Assembly (NCBI GenBank): GCA_019914995.1
Contig: CM034129.1
Span: forward strand, 9,665,725-9,729,724
Direction of reading: 5' to 3'
DNA length: 64,000 nt
DNA from: Acanthochlamys bracteata
Taxonomy: Eukaryota; Streptophyta; Magnoliopsida; Pandanales; Velloziaceae
The position numbers and the translations under genes were made by a program. Position 1 is the stretch's first letter. Every line of letters starts with the position of its first letter. Under the pieces are notes generated by a model. The model was not told the origin of the DNA, did no database searches, and saw nothing but the letters and a program-made list of their open reading frames with translations. This document shows positions 12,176 to 25,300 of this stretch, in pieces.

Positions 12176-13516
12176 AGAAGGCCGGTCATTCAGGTTGCTT
12201 GGTGTAATTTTCAGTGGTATTAGTAAGCTGAAATCTTCAGTGGCAATAGGTCTTCCGTGAAGATTTCATGCTTTGTAACTGGTCCTTAGTTAGATATTTG
12301 GATCTGGGCATCTCCTCTTCCAGTCTGCACAAATCAAAAGTTTCTAGAATTTCTTGAATTGCAGATGACAAGAATAAGCTGAATGTGTATTGGCAAGTAA
12401 AGGATTCTATCTCAGAGGTTACTGAGTTATCATTTAAGTGTTTCGAGTTTGATACTCACAAATTTAAGAATTGACTGAAACATTAATCATGAGAAATGTT
12501 ACTCAAACATTTGGTATTATAGTCATATCAAACAGGTTTTATACTAACACAAGAAGTATATCCAGGTGGCTGAACGGAAAGAAAGCTGTATCTTACAAAC
12601 TACAACATTATCATACAATCCCAGTTCTGCTGTGCATAGTGTTTTCCTGAATACTGTACTATGAGTTGGATTGCTTGGAAGAGATGATGAAACTAATGAG
12701 CACATAATGCAGTGTTGCATCTGAACGCAATGCAAAAAACTGCAAATTTCATTTTTAAGGGCCATCATCAGCTGTAAATTGACCTGCCGTGTGGATGTGC
12801 TTCATACACACGCTTCATTCTACTAACTGCAATCTGAAACATTTACCGACTTGAACATGAGCCAGATTTTGATAGCCATTAGCACTGGTAATGGATGGAA
12901 ACTTAAATAAAAAACCCCAGTCATGAAGGTGCTGCCGTTTTGTGGCAGAAATTCATATCCAACTACAGAACATTCTGCCCAACTATTGCTTTGCTATCTG
13001 TTACATCTCAACTTATGGAGTCACAGTTGCAACCTTCCAGCAGAACAGAAAACTTGCAAATGCCATCAAAATATTTTCAACCTCACTTTTTTGGGATAGG
13101 TATAACAGAAAACTCACAAGATATGTTCATAAAGCATACACATCTCAGAGACTGATAAGCCTCTGATAGTAGTCTATAAGAAGCTTAAACTCTTCAGCTA
13201 AAGATGGTCACTCAGTACTTTTTATCAGCCTTCTCCAAGGAATTGACAGGTAGACAAGCTCCCAGTTCATTTTTCCATATGCGATATGGTTACGTTTCCA
13301 GTTTAGTACCAATACCTGAACACAGAGAAAAGTGTCAGAGACTGTGGTAAATGCAAAAAGGGATCAGTAGATGTTTAATAATAGCATTGATTGGCTGTTG
13401 TCAAATAAACCTTGGGAAACTGACTTATCCAGGAAAGCACTCAGTCACGCCAGACTTCAGTCAATAAATAGCACAGCCTTCATGACCATTACTGCACCCT
13501 CCACATGAAATGATTT
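12176..13516. other. Convergent 3' region between DEP1 and snurportin
   Basis: The two genes point toward each other with about 1.3 kb between their stop codons. The stretch contains no conserved frame and is probably mostly the two 3' UTRs; composition is less A/T-extreme than the real spacers. The exact polyadenylation sites cannot be read with confidence. Confidence 0.55.
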
Positions 13517-16500
13517 TCAGCAGGTCATGTCAATATCCTTGCTACTGTTTTCTTCACCAAGACTTTGCTGGATTGAAGCAGCTATATCCTCAAACTGGAG
13601 TGGTGAATGCCGAGCAGTGTACTGAAACATTACCTGCAAAGGATGAAAAATTGAACCTTGGTAAGTACTCTGTGAATGAAAGGATGACGAAAAAACACGC
13701 ACTCATAACCAACTTATTTATGCAGATAAGATTGAACTAGGAAATCTAGTACTCAGTTACTCCATTTGCAATAAGTATTGAAACAATTATGATGATAAGG
13801 ATAATAGCAACAGTACAGATAAATGTTTTTTCTAACCTTTGAGTAACTATCCGCAAAAGCCCGCGCGCGGTTAGATTTACCAATATACTGTATAGACCCA
13901 ATCTCCAACTTTCCATCAGTCAATCTCACACTGTCATCCTTGACAGCAAATCGAAGAAGGTTTCCCGCCCGAAAGCCAGACTGTATATTCAGAGAGAAAA
14001 TGAATTACTTTTGAAAGTGAAACAAGTTAAACAAATGGAACTGAAAATAAGGAAGCAGAGAAATGGACTCTCACAGAGATGGATGTGTTATAAATGACTT
14101 CAATCTGATTAGTGTCTATTGCTTTTTAACTTGTCTTTTACCATCTCGAAATTCATTCCTAGAGCTAGATAAAGTCAAAACATAAGCATAATGTATGGTA
14201 GAAAGCTCAATCAACCAATGTTGTTTCTAACAATTAACAACTACATTTCATTTAACTTTCCTCATGAGTTCTAATTACATAGTACAGCAGCAATTGATGT
14301 CACATAAATTTCAAGCCAAATGGCGCAAGTACCACATTATACCAAAAACATATACTATGGATGTTATATGTAAATACAAAAGGGTACCTTTCCAAAGACC
14401 TCTGTTATACATTGCAGTAGGCAACCAATTTATTCCTTGATTTTGAAACTAATGTTTGTTTTATGACTGAAACATAGGACAAGCAAGGAAGTGAAATCAT
14501 GAGTGCAAGGCGTATGCTGCTTATTACCTTAAGGATAAACTCCTCATTCATGAAACCGAGTACAACAGGAGGGTCATCAGAGGTGGTTAATGTTCCATCA
14601 CCTTGTAGCTCCAGAACCATCTGAGAAGAAAAAAAGAGGGAAGAAAGTGGTCAGAATAACTCTCAAATTTAAATACTCTAATAGAAGTTCAAGTTTATAA
14701 CAAAGATGAATGTTTTCAATACGGAATATTTCCTTTACTGAACCTGAAAAACACTTGTTATCAATTTCAAAGTAAAAGCATTTGGAAATTGAAACATAAG
14801 AACTACTTGTTGATGAAAACATCATCGGTACTGACATCTATACACAAACTGACTAATTGTTGAACAATGATACATGACCACACAGATGGAAGCTACTAAC
14901 ATTGTGGTATGTTCTAGATATGGATGAAGCCAACAAACAGTGTAAACCACTGAAAATTTGACTAGAGCCATGATCTAAACAGCTTCAGATAAAAAAGGTG
15001 CTTAGAAAAGTAGGAAGGAAGAAGTATATTCTGCAGAACAGCAATTTGAAATGTAGGAGAAAAATCAGGTTGTTCACTTGAGGTTGCAACTACATAAGAC
15101 CAACATAAAGCATGTGGAAAGCCAGTTTCCTCTACCGAGTATGATGTAAGCATCTGCTTCCTCTAGCTACGTAACCATAATAAAGTATACTATGCTCAAT
15201 GGCATATATAGGCTAATGGCCTAACAAGTAGGCAGTTATAATTAAATGAAAACACGGTTAAAAATCCACATGAACCTTAGTGTATCCTATATAAAAGATT
15301 TTTCTAAACTAAGCCAAAGTAAAAATAACTAAAATCCAGAACTAAAAAGAACGCAACACCATGATATGCGATCTCCAACACACAACGCTTTAAAGAATAC
15401 TTGATGAGAACATATCAGAAAGTCATAGTTATCAAAACCAGATAGGAGATCGATCCGGTTAAGCTATTGGTTTATGGTCGGCCAGTGGTCAAGCAGTCAA
15501 AGAGGTTTATGTTGGTTGGCTTGACATGCAAAAATATGAAAGGAGCACATCTTGCAACTTGGAACCTTACATAAGGAAAGATCTAGAAGACAAGTTAATA
15601 AAAAGACTTATTGTTAAAGTAAAAATAAACTTGTTCACATGACAAAAGGCTGCAACACTTTAGATCTTAGATAAATAAAAATAGAAGTTAATTGTTCTCC
15701 TATTAGAAGCAGTTGTTGATCTATTAGAAAACAGGTGCAAGATTCCAACAAGAAAATTTACAAGAACTGTCATAAAAAGAACTGATTGTTACGAGATTTC
15801 TATACATGAGATACTGACTTTGGACTCTTACACAGAACTAATTTGTCGGTATTCTGATCAATGAAGTGGACCATGTAAAGATAAGGGTAGTACGAAAAAC
15901 CTAAATAACGTCAGAAAATTATTTTGACTAGATTTGGCCAAATCATCCATTCATTACCATGTCTTTTATATTACCTTAGATGTGGCTATTTTGTCAATCA
16001 CGTACTCTTTAAACCCTGACAGTTTTTCAAAGTTTGCACCAGGTCATCCGGTTAGGCAATGACCTGTTGACACCCATTTTTTTGCAGGTCAATTCAATGA
16101 CTGAACCGACCAGTTAGGCAATTGGGTCACCGATTTCCTGGTCAGGATTGGTTTGGTCCAGGATAACTATGCATAAGTATATCAACAAAGTGACAAGTGT
16201 AGCCCTCTAGAGACGAATCTAATAACACATCATAAGGAGACTGTCTTTACCTGCTGTTCAGAAGGAATTTCTCCTTTACTGTCTGTATCCAGAACATATT
16301 CGCTACAGTTTTTGTCCTTCCAGACGAGAACTAACGGTGTGTTGCCAGTATGATAATGTGCATGCCTGAATGAAACAAATCATCATCTCTGGTAAGATCA
16401 CTATCTAGCAGTGCCCACCATAAAACACGGAAGCAAGAAATTAGTCAAGACACTTCCCATTGTTCATAAAAACATGACCTTACTTGTTGTAAAATATCAA

Positions 16501-17560
16501 CCCATCTTTGGCATAGGGCACAGCACCCATATAAGCTTGTTGTAAACCCATTTGATCGCAGTTGTAGATGGGTACAGTGCTGAACCTGTACCTATGGTAA
16601 GCTGATGGGGGATTACAGGCTCCTGTTTCGCCAACCTTTGAATTTATCCAAAAGAAGCGAAACTCCGAAGAGCACTCATACAATGAGTAGCCTCGCCAAC
16701 AAACCATATCAATGACATAGTATGTTTGATCAGCCTGCATAGGTAGAACACGAAGTCCCATAACTAGTAAGTTTCGATTGCAAGTACCTGACCATCCAAT
16801 TTGTGCTTATTTGGGAATATAAACCTAGAAAAGCTAAACTTTAATTTCGAAAATTTACTTCGTGAAAGATGCAATCAAGGATGCAGTAAGAACTTGCTGG
16901 CCCCAAAACATCTTTAGTCCGAGCTCCACATGGCAAAGATGAAGGAAACCGATGAAGAACGGAACCATTCCGCAGTCTACTGACAGTTGTTCCATTTGAA
17001 GAAACCACAAAACACCGCTTCCCTGCAGGTCTTGCAAACACATACCTAAAAAATCAAAAATAAAATTCCACTCCAAATTAGCTCACCATCAAGTTTTAAG
17101 AAATGATCTTCTACAACTAACCAAGCAAACTAAACAAATTCTATTACCAATCCTGATCAAGGTTTAGGGGGACATCGATCATCCATTCAGGAAGCATCAA
17201 TTGCTTTGCGAACCACCGCCTAGCCTCCGCTCCACGCATCCGTGCCGCCTTCACCGCATCCAACTCTCTCTCAAACTCAACTTCCTTCACTTCTTCTTCC
17301 TCCTGCTGCTGTGATGATTCATCAATCTCAGTCCGCAAACTCGAATCATCCTCCAAAACATGTTCGATTTCCGAATCGAAGAAACTTTGCTGCGAATCAG
17401 TAGAAGGGAGGGATAAGAGCGTTGAGGCGAGACGGCGAGCACGGTTCTGTGAATCAGCTCTATGCTGACATTGCCGGAGCAACGCCGCGTCGCGCCGCCG
17501 CTGCTGGTCAGATATCATGCGCTTGTATGGCCGCCGGAGTTCATGCGACGGCGGCGCCAT
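13517..17560 (-). CDS. SNUPN: Snurportin-1 (m3G-cap snRNP import adaptor)
   Basis: Snurportin binds the trimethylguanosine cap of assembled spliceosomal snRNPs and links them to importin-beta for nuclear import. Seven exons on the minus strand: 17560-17148, 17045-16859, 16734-16484, 16365-16251, 14620-14528, 13980-13837, 13633-13517. They sum to 1320 bases, 439 residues. The arginine-rich N-terminus (LRRPYKRMISDQQRRRD, then RARRLAS) fits an importin-beta-binding segment. An acidic, glutamine-rich linker follows at about 70-100. The cap-binding domain starts near WYVFARPAGKRCFVVSS and includes LDCIFHE, ADQTYYVIDMVCWRGYSLYE and FRFFWINSKV, all family hallmarks. The C-terminal part has FRAGNLLRFAVKDD. 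Intron 4 is long (about 1.6 kb) because it hosts a TIR element. The ATG at 17560 follows a purine/pyrimidine repeat in the 5' leader. No breaks seen. Confidence 0.93.
15424..16171. mobile_element. 748-bp non-autonomous TIR transposon in snurportin intron 4
   Basis: The element begins CATAGTTATCAAAACC and ends GGATAACTATG, so the outer 9-10 bases are inverted copies. Subterminal regions are rich in GGTCA/TGACC-type words (CGATCCGGTT on the left, CCGACCAGTTAGGCAATTGG on the right). Flanks CAGAAAGT and CATAAGTA could be a degraded 8-bp target duplication. No transposase frame is present. The same terminal style occurs at 44883-45507 and 49895-51127. Confidence 0.65.
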
Positions 17561-17580
17561 TAATGAAGCTTGAAAGAAAA

Positions 17581-17610
17581 AGAAGAGAAGAGAAGAGAGA
17601 GAGAGAGAGG
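17581..17610. repeat. GA/GAAGA microsatellite in snurportin 5' leader
   Basis: A purine run (AGAAGAGAAGAGA then (GA)n) lies 20-50 bases upstream of the snurportin ATG. On the transcribed strand it is a CT-rich leader, common in plant 5' UTRs. Confidence 0.85.
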
Positions 17611-19550
17611 TTATTATATGGAGTGTCTAATTCGGTTCGTGTGAGTGCATCTTAACCATCACCGGAGAGGGAGAGGTATCTCTAGGGACAAAATCGGAAT
17701 AGAAATGCTCGAGTACACGGAGGCTCTTGAACGTGACGCGAAAAGATATACTATTATTATTTGTTAATGAGATATTAATCAATTAATTATATAAGCTTAG
17801 AAAATTGTTATCAGTATAAAGTTATAAACATAGAAATTGAAATACAATTATTATCGATCCCTACGCTAGTTCCTCGGTGACGTTACATCTCATATTTTGG
17901 GCATACTTCAATTGCAAAAAATTTGACGTTCTTTTCTTCACAGCAAGCAGTATTCTTCTAATTTATTATATATTTGAATTGTTACTAAGAATTTAAGTAT
18001 TCATTCCATATCATATTTTATTTTCATCAAAATATAACTTTCAATTTTATCTTACATATTTTAATTATTATTTTAAATTTTATTTTATAAAATTTTACTT
18101 CTTATCAAAACTTATTTTTATAAAATTTAGTTTTATGAAAACTTATTTATATATAATTAGAGTTAGACATTTTCACATTCGACAAGCATTAAAGGATCGC
18201 TTGGTGTTATTCATGAAATAGTTTTCACCTCTCTATTTTATTTTATAAATTAAATTAAATTTTTATAATATTATATAAAATTTATTTAAAAATTTAAAAA
18301 ATTTGTTGTAAAATTTTATTATTATTATTTTAAAATAAAATATAAATATTTTTTATTTAAAATTTTTTATTTTATAAGCGTTTTTAAACATTTCCTAAAA
18401 TAATATGTTATTCTATGCAGATTTGAATTGAAATTTTTTTTTAAATATTAAGTCAGAAGAAACTACTATTTGGCATTAATAGGTAGTTCAGATATGTACA
18501 GTCAAATATGGTACCATTAGCATCCGTGCAGATTGATAAAACTTAAAAGAAAAGGTATTTAAAAAAATTTGTAAAAGAATGTTGAGGTAAGAAAAGATCG
18601 GGTGAAATGTTCCCGTTTGATTCTTCAGTAAACGTATATAATTGCATTTTACAAAGAACTAAAGATGCAATGAAAACATAATGTTTCCCTACAAAAGAGA
18701 CGTTCTGTACAATAGCCAAGAAAAAAACTTACCTATTACTGAGTTCTATGTACGAGGTAATACTTGTCCAGCAATCGCTTCTCCTAACAATGAAAGCTCG
18801 CATACAATCTGAATGTACAACAGTAAAAAAGTTCAGGAGTTTTACGGAACTGCTGAAATAGCATTTCATCAAATCAAATATGTTAAAGATATTATTTCAA
18901 GAGTTTCGCAAATCTGAATTCGATAAGAAATAAATTACAGATAAATTTGACGAGTGTTGAGATAAACAGAAATATAGAAAGTAAGTTTGAATTTAAAACC
19001 TGATAAAAAAAAGTGAATCCTTATGAATGAAATGCACATTAAATGCAAATTTATTGGAACAGTTTAGGAGTAAACCTAGGCTTAACTGTAAGTAGATGCA
19101 CTATCCCAAATCTGCCAAATGATTCATCTAGGTTTTCATCCAGAGAAACTTTCACTGTGAATTACCACCAAGGTAGTGCTTTTCTGGGGGAAACCTAGTG
19201 GTGCTCGTCGGAAAGCAATTTAACGACACCTGATGCAGGAGCAGATGCACAATGTATGAATTCTGCATATTAGTTGTGTCCATATACAACCCTCCACAAG
19301 AAATTCATTTGTCAATATATTATGTAGGTTCAAGAATCTTATGTGTTTATGCGAGTGCTACATGTGTAACATCAACCATTAAACTGAGTTTCTCACTTGA
19401 TTTAGTCGGAACAAAAAGCTTGCCCGTGTCCAGGTTCCGTGCAGATCCAGAATTTCCACAATCATAGACTTGATATATTCTGCCAAGTCCAAAGTAGTTC
19501 CTTTTCTTCCGTCCTTACCTTATGCATTGTTTTGCCTTGTATTATAGATG
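17611..19550. other. Intergenic region upstream of snurportin, downstream of PPR gene
   Basis: The first 150 bases are the likely snurportin promoter/leader. About 17980-18420 is an extremely AT-rich MITE-like tract that contains TTTATAAGCGTTTTTAAACATTTCC-type words. About 18480-19550 is likely the 3' flank of the PPR gene. I see no further coding exon. Confidence 0.5.
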
Positions 19551-20936
19551 CTAACCATTGTCATCACCAACACAACTCCATGCTGGGTTCTTCGTCAATC
19601 CTCCATCACTCATTGCCTTCCTCAACCTGGTAACATATTCCCACCGCCCTACCTCTGCATACATATTTGATAGAATAACATAAACACCATGGTTTTGGGG
19701 TTCCAATTTCAAAATCTCCTGAACAACCCTCTCTGCAATCTCAGTGTTCCCATGATTTCTGCATGCTGTGAGAAGAGCACCAAGTACTACTATATCTGCA
19801 CCCCACTTCATACCCTTTATCAATTCCCCAGCCTCCTCTAGTTTCCCACTTCGCCCAAGAAGATCAACCATGCATCCATAATGCTCTACCTTAGGCTCAA
19901 TACCATAATCCTTTTTCATGGAATGAAATATCTTTCTTCCCACTTCAAGCAAGCCTGCATGGCAGCAAGCTGACAAGACACCAACAAAAGTGATATCAGT
20001 CGGCACTACTCTCTCACTTTCAAACTCCCAAAAGAGGTCCAATGCATCGTTTGCATGACCATGATGGGCCATCCCACATATCACAGCATTCCACGTGGCG
20101 GTATTCTTCTCAGGCATTTCCTCGAACAGCTTACGCGCCATTGACATAGCACCATTCTTGGCATACATATCAACCAATGCCGTCCCTAGTATAACTCCTA
20201 CTTCAATTCTCTTCTTTTCAATATAACTATGAATTCTTTGCCCAAAATCAAGTCCTCCTAACCGAGCACAGGCAGACAACACCGATGCCAAGGTAGCATC
20301 ACAAGGTTCAACTCCGTTCTTTATCATGTCATCAAAAAGCAAAATCGCCTCACTAGAGCAAAAGTTCTGGGCATACACACTGATCATCGTAGTCCAAACA
20401 ACCGTATTCCTCTCAGGAATTTCATCGAACAGCTGGCGTGCATCCAACAACAGACCGCAAGACCCATAACACCTCACCAGCCCATTCATAACATAAAGAT
20501 CAGAATCCAACCCATGTTTAACAACATGAACTTGAACCTGAAGAGCGGGAAATATGGATCGCAGGTTCGCACACGCCTTAAGTACGAAAGGGAATGTATG
20601 CTTTCCCGGGGAAACTTCTAGCCGCTGCATCCGGGTATACAAATCGATAGCAGATTCTGGTTGAGAGGACCCTGCCAGTGCTCGAATGAGTGTGTTCCAC
20701 ATGAAAGTGTTAGGAGAATGAGTTGAGCGAAAGATCGCAAGAGCATGCGAAAGATCGCCGGAGGGGTGGAGAGCAGAGAAGGAGAGAATGCGGCTAGCTG
20801 CGTACTTGTCGGTGATTCGGCCGGTGATAACCATCTGAGAGTGGACTTGCTTGAGCTGATGCATCGAATTGCAGTGATCGGCGATGAGGGAGAGCGGTGG
20901 AAGCTTTCCGGGCATGCTGAGAAAGCCATTGAACAT
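19551..20936 (-). CDS. PLS-class pentatricopeptide repeat protein, E subgroup
   Basis: A single uninterrupted frame of 461 residues, typical of intron-poor plant PPR genes. Such proteins bind specific RNA sites in mitochondria or plastids, and E-class members usually guide C-to-U editing. Seen: the N-terminal LKQVHSQMVITG block, then a ladder of P, L and S repeats, for example NTFMWNTLIRALAGSS, DLYVMNGLVRCYGSCG, ERNTVVWTTMISVYAQN, GTALVDMYAKNG, KNTATWNAVICGMAHHG, TFVGVLSACCHAGLLEVGRK and VEHYGCMVDLLGRSGKLEEA. An E motif follows (GALLTACRNHGN...LEPQNHGVYVILSNMYAEVGRWE). It stops just after KNPAWS, so there is no E+ or DYW deaminase domain and it would need a DYW partner in trans to edit. No clear targeting peptide can be judged by eye; a start further upstream was not found. 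The RNA target cannot be predicted here. Confidence 0.92.
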   Translation of the reverse strand: MFNGFLSMPGKLPPLSLIADHCNSMHQLKQVHSQMVITGRITDKYAASRILSFSALHPSGDLSHALAIFRSTHSPNTFMWNTLIRALAGSSQPESAIDLYTRMQRLEVSPGKHTFPFVLKACANLRSIFPALQVQVHVVKHGLDSDLYVMNGLVRCYGSCGLLLDARQLFDEIPERNTVVWTTMISVYAQNFCSSEAILLFDDMIKNGVEPCDATLASVLSACARLGGLDFGQRIHSYIEKKRIEVGVILGTALVDMYAKNGAMSMARKLFEEMPEKNTATWNAVICGMAHHGHANDALDLFWEFESERVVPTDITFVGVLSACCHAGLLEVGRKIFHSMKKDYGIEPKVEHYGCMVDLLGRSGKLEEAGELIKGMKWGADIVVLGALLTACRNHGNTEIAERVVQEILKLEPQNHGVYVILSNMYAEVGRWEYVTRLRKAMSDGGLTKNPAWSCVGDDNG

Positions 20937-22363
20937 TTCAAGGTTAAGTTTTCAACAATTTTTGGCCCCAAGGGAGATGTGAATCTCCGTCTCCACCAAC
21001 ATCATCGTCGTCATGTGAAATGCATACCAATATGTTTGGGTATCATGAGCTTGTCAAGAGGATTGGCGCAGCAACTGCACTCGAATTCGGGGAGGGAGGT
21101 TGGGCTAAGTTTTTGAAATATTTATCATTTCAAATAAATATTTTATATTTTTAATTTTTAAAAATTTTTTTAAAATTAAAATTATAGAAAAATAGTATGT
21201 CATAAATTTTTATATTATTTTAATTATTTTTTTAGGTCAAAAAAATTAAGATCGTCTTTTAAAACTTTTTAAAATATTTTTTGTTCATAAAAGCTATATA
21301 TTATAAGCACTATAAAATATGAAGTCATGGCAACCGAAATTTCATATGTTTTTGCTCAATGTGTTGCAGTAAGCGGTATATGCTTCCATACCTATAATTA
21401 AATGGTTTTGGAAATTTGATTTATTTATTGGAAAGTAATTTAAAGCGTGTTTCAATTGCATGCAAGTGAGTTTACGGAAGAGAAATTTGTTAAAATAGAA
21501 TTCGATGAAAAATGCAATTTGGTAGAAACAAAATTGAGAATGCTAATTAAAATACGTAAAGATGTGTTAAAGTTCGACTGTAATTAAAACATGGTCTTAA
21601 GGTATGTAGAGATCCCTGATGAAAACGTTGTTCTGAAAGCTACACTGAGGATCATATATTCAAGCTATGATAGAAAGCATACCCGGTCTACAAGGAGATC
21701 TTCCACCAAATCACAAGAAAAGGTGTTCCTAAATTACGTTGCCTATCGTTTTCTAAGATTAAGTTAATATTTTATGCCATTTAATATTATTCGGGTGCTA
21801 AAGATTTTCACTATCCAAATGTTTGCTGTAAATTGAAGAATGTTCAAGCAAAGTCTGGGTGTTGTGAATTTTACTTTTTTGGGACAACGATGAAACATTT
21901 CAGGGCAATGCCAATTTTATCCAAACAAAAACTTTTCCCCGTTGTCCAAACTACCTGCCTTTTATATTGACAACAAATAATAGTCTTCTGACAAAATGAA
22001 CTACATAAAGTAAAACTAATTGTTTGAGTTCTCGAAAATTAGATAGCAATAACTGTTCATCAAAGTTACAGGTTGGAAGTTTAACATCGAAGTAGTCTTC
22101 TTCCGCATAGTCACACTAACTTATTAGAACTCGCAGTAAATTGAATATTTGATATCCCGAAGAGAAAGGGAGGATCTACGTCGCCATATCAAAACTTTTT
22201 TCAAACAAAGGTATGATCTTCAGCCGAATGCTCAAGCAAAGGCCAAATTTTTCTGTCATACTACACGTAAACTAGCAGCACGAAGAAGTTTAAATGAGGG
22301 GAAGGGATCACCATTCAAATGTTAAGCGGATGGATGGTCATGGTGCTGGCGAATTAATGATCA
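20937..22363. other. Intergenic region between PPR and ELMO genes
   Basis: About 20937-21115 is GC-richer and is probably the PPR 5' leader and promoter. About 21120-21320 is a pure A/T MITE-like tract. The remainder to 22363 includes the ELMO 3' UTR. No coding frame is supported. Confidence 0.5.
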
Positions 22364-25300
22364 CTATGAAAGGAGACTATAAGAGGGCAAGTCTTCAATC
22401 CGCATCACATCATCTAAAAGTAGTTCTTTCTCCAGCTGTGCCCGAGTTGATCTTAAAATTTCCTACAAAAGGACAAGATCATATTCGATCAAAGATAAAG
22501 CATGTATGATCATTTCATTGTGCATAGCAAAAGGCAACCTTACATTAAATTCCATGTAAGATGCATTCCTTTCAAGCCACTGCTTGTCCATAACCATGAA
22601 GGCCATACAGTAGAGCAAATCAAAAGCCCACTCATCCTCTGAGAAACGGCAAGAACATTGTGTTGGTAACAGATCCTTAGTATAAACATCTAAGAATTAC
22701 CCAAGAACTTAGCTGAATTCATCAAAACAAAGTACACTATCTACAGTGATGTTTAGCTACCTGCTAGCATTTGTAAGAAGACGGCTCTGACAAATGTCCT
22801 TGGTTTCACTGCATGTAAATCCACTATACCAAGTCATTCAATTTTCATCTTGGAGATTTTATCATAAGTACTGCACTTGTACTAGTACATTCACCAATGC
22901 ATGTCTATTTATAAAAACAAAAAAGGGATTAATATTGAATGCTTCGAAATATATTTACTGCTGAGCACCTAGTACACAGACAGGAAATGGATAGTTTTGA
23001 CTTAGCTATGTCAACCAAAGTGTTGATGTACTCCATCTAAAAGGTATAACTGTATGTTCTGCGTGTCCAATTAACCATGTAGCTTCAAGCGTAGTCAGGG
23101 TGTGCTCGGTTTGAGTGATCGCTACATGTCCACTAGCGAATTATCAAGGTTGTCAGCATAAAGAGATAGAGAACTTCCTTCTTACATGACTGCAGATCCA
23201 GCATTTGCATGATCATAAACGTGATATTCACACCAGCAACTGCAAAAGGATACTCCCAAGTAGCTCTGTTTCCTCCCTCCTTATTCAAGAGCTTCTGGAA
23301 AGATGTCTGTCCCATAGTACTTCAAACTTGTCATTACTTTCTATTTTAAGACTCAAAACTGGCAACATAGAGCAACAACCTTTCAGAATTCAGAATAGAA
23401 CTTACAGAAAATGTTTTAGCAAAGAAAAGAAGGTTTTCCAATGAAATGAACCCAGCTCCCCTATCAGCAAGAAAATATGCTTGTCATAACCAATCCGAAG
23501 CTGGGCAATCTTGTAGGATATGATACAAGAAAAGCTGCAACTAATAATCAATAGTTGCAATGCTACCTGAAGTCTGTTGATGGGTCCCTACCCTGCCATC
23601 CCATCTTCTTCCACTGATCAGATATCAAACCCTGAAATTCTTGGTCTGGATATGTTGCAAACCAAAGTGCCTTCAGAGCTTCCTGCCATATAGAAGTGCC
23701 TTAAATTGCTCATCAACAGGCATACCGTTCATAAAATTGACTAGTGAGGAGAGGAACAGGAAGAAAGTTACTAAGGTAGAAATCTCAAATAGTTAATCTG
23801 TGTATGAACCGACGTATATATCATCCTCCACCCTGTTATTCTATATGGTCTTATTCTATGTCCCATCAGTCTTCCTTTTACACTCCCTTATGTAAATGTA
23901 GCTGCAGCACAGCATAGTTCTACACTTTACAAAAGAAAACAATACGTTACCTGATGATCACGCCTGGCAGGATCAAAGTAAACCTTCATACGGTGTTTCA
24001 ATCTCTGCAGTCTCTCGTCCTGTATACAACAACAACACATCACCTATACATTATAATTCTATGCATGATTTAACTTACTAAATAACATAAAAACATGATA
24101 AATGGTAAAAACAATCATCTTTATCAATGGATTACTAAACAAAACATTCAGTTTTTCAACATAATCACCTGTTGGTAACATCTAAATGTTAGACAGACAA
24201 AAGAAGTATACCATTTACTGTATTACATATATAGAAACTTGCCTGTACTGGTGTCAGATTTGCACATATGCGCTCATATATGCCCTTCCTTTTAATACAA
24301 ACGCATGAAAGGCTTCTGCCAATCCACCTAGGTGACCCGCATGTTGCATCATCTATAAAGTACGAGTAGGAGCTTCACATTATTAGATCCACAAGAGCCT
24401 AAAAGAGAAAATCTGATTTCTAGGACAAGCTCTATAGGATTGTGGAACATATGGTGCAATTACCTGAAACATTTAAAATAAACTATACTGTAAGTGCAAA
24501 TATTCGCAATACCTAAGTATAAAGTAAGAGGGCTTTCATTCTTCAAGCAACTTTAACAAACCATATTCTTCTTAATCACACATTGACCTGCTCTAACGAT
24601 TGGAAAAATTAATAAACTTATCACATAACCTACAAACTCTTCACCGTCAGCAACAAATTCCTTGTTTTCATCACTGCAATCTGATAAGGCATAATGTAAA
24701 AAATGGACTAACTCCATTGCTTATAATCATCATATTACTATAACTGGAAAGACCAATGAGTAAGGATCAACCAAATATATAACGACGTAAAACCTACAGG
24801 AATTCTGAAATGACCGCAACCCCCAATGTTTCAGCTCAAAATTCTGATTTTGTAGCAATAAATCAAGCAGCTGCATATCCTTTTCTCCTTTTTTCTCCTT
24901 ACCAGACATAGACAGATCTAATTCGACTTTGCTTTTCTCCAAAGTATAATAATAAATTAAAGTGGAGTCCAACAAACTTACTTTTTAATGGGACCTTTTC
25001 TCCAATTCTATCAATTTCTACAGACTAAAAAGTGAAACAAAATTAAAACATGTTATTGTTACATTGTAATACTCATGCGCCTGAACCGTCTACTTGAAGT
25101 ATTTCGGCTGCAGCAGTCAATCAAGGCCTCTTAATTTCAGCCGTACAATTCTCTCCATCACAAACAAATTATAAAAAATACCCTAAAGATACCAAAATAA
25201 TAATAACATCGTGATTCAAGTAAAATGTGAAGTAATCAACTCTTGGAAAAGGATAAACAAATTATACTAGATAAATGAATCATCGAGGAGAATAAAATAT

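Noticed and set aside
20745-21116. 123-codon plus-strand frame across the PPR start
   Set aside because: Mostly antisense to the PPR N-terminus, with no recognisable domain.
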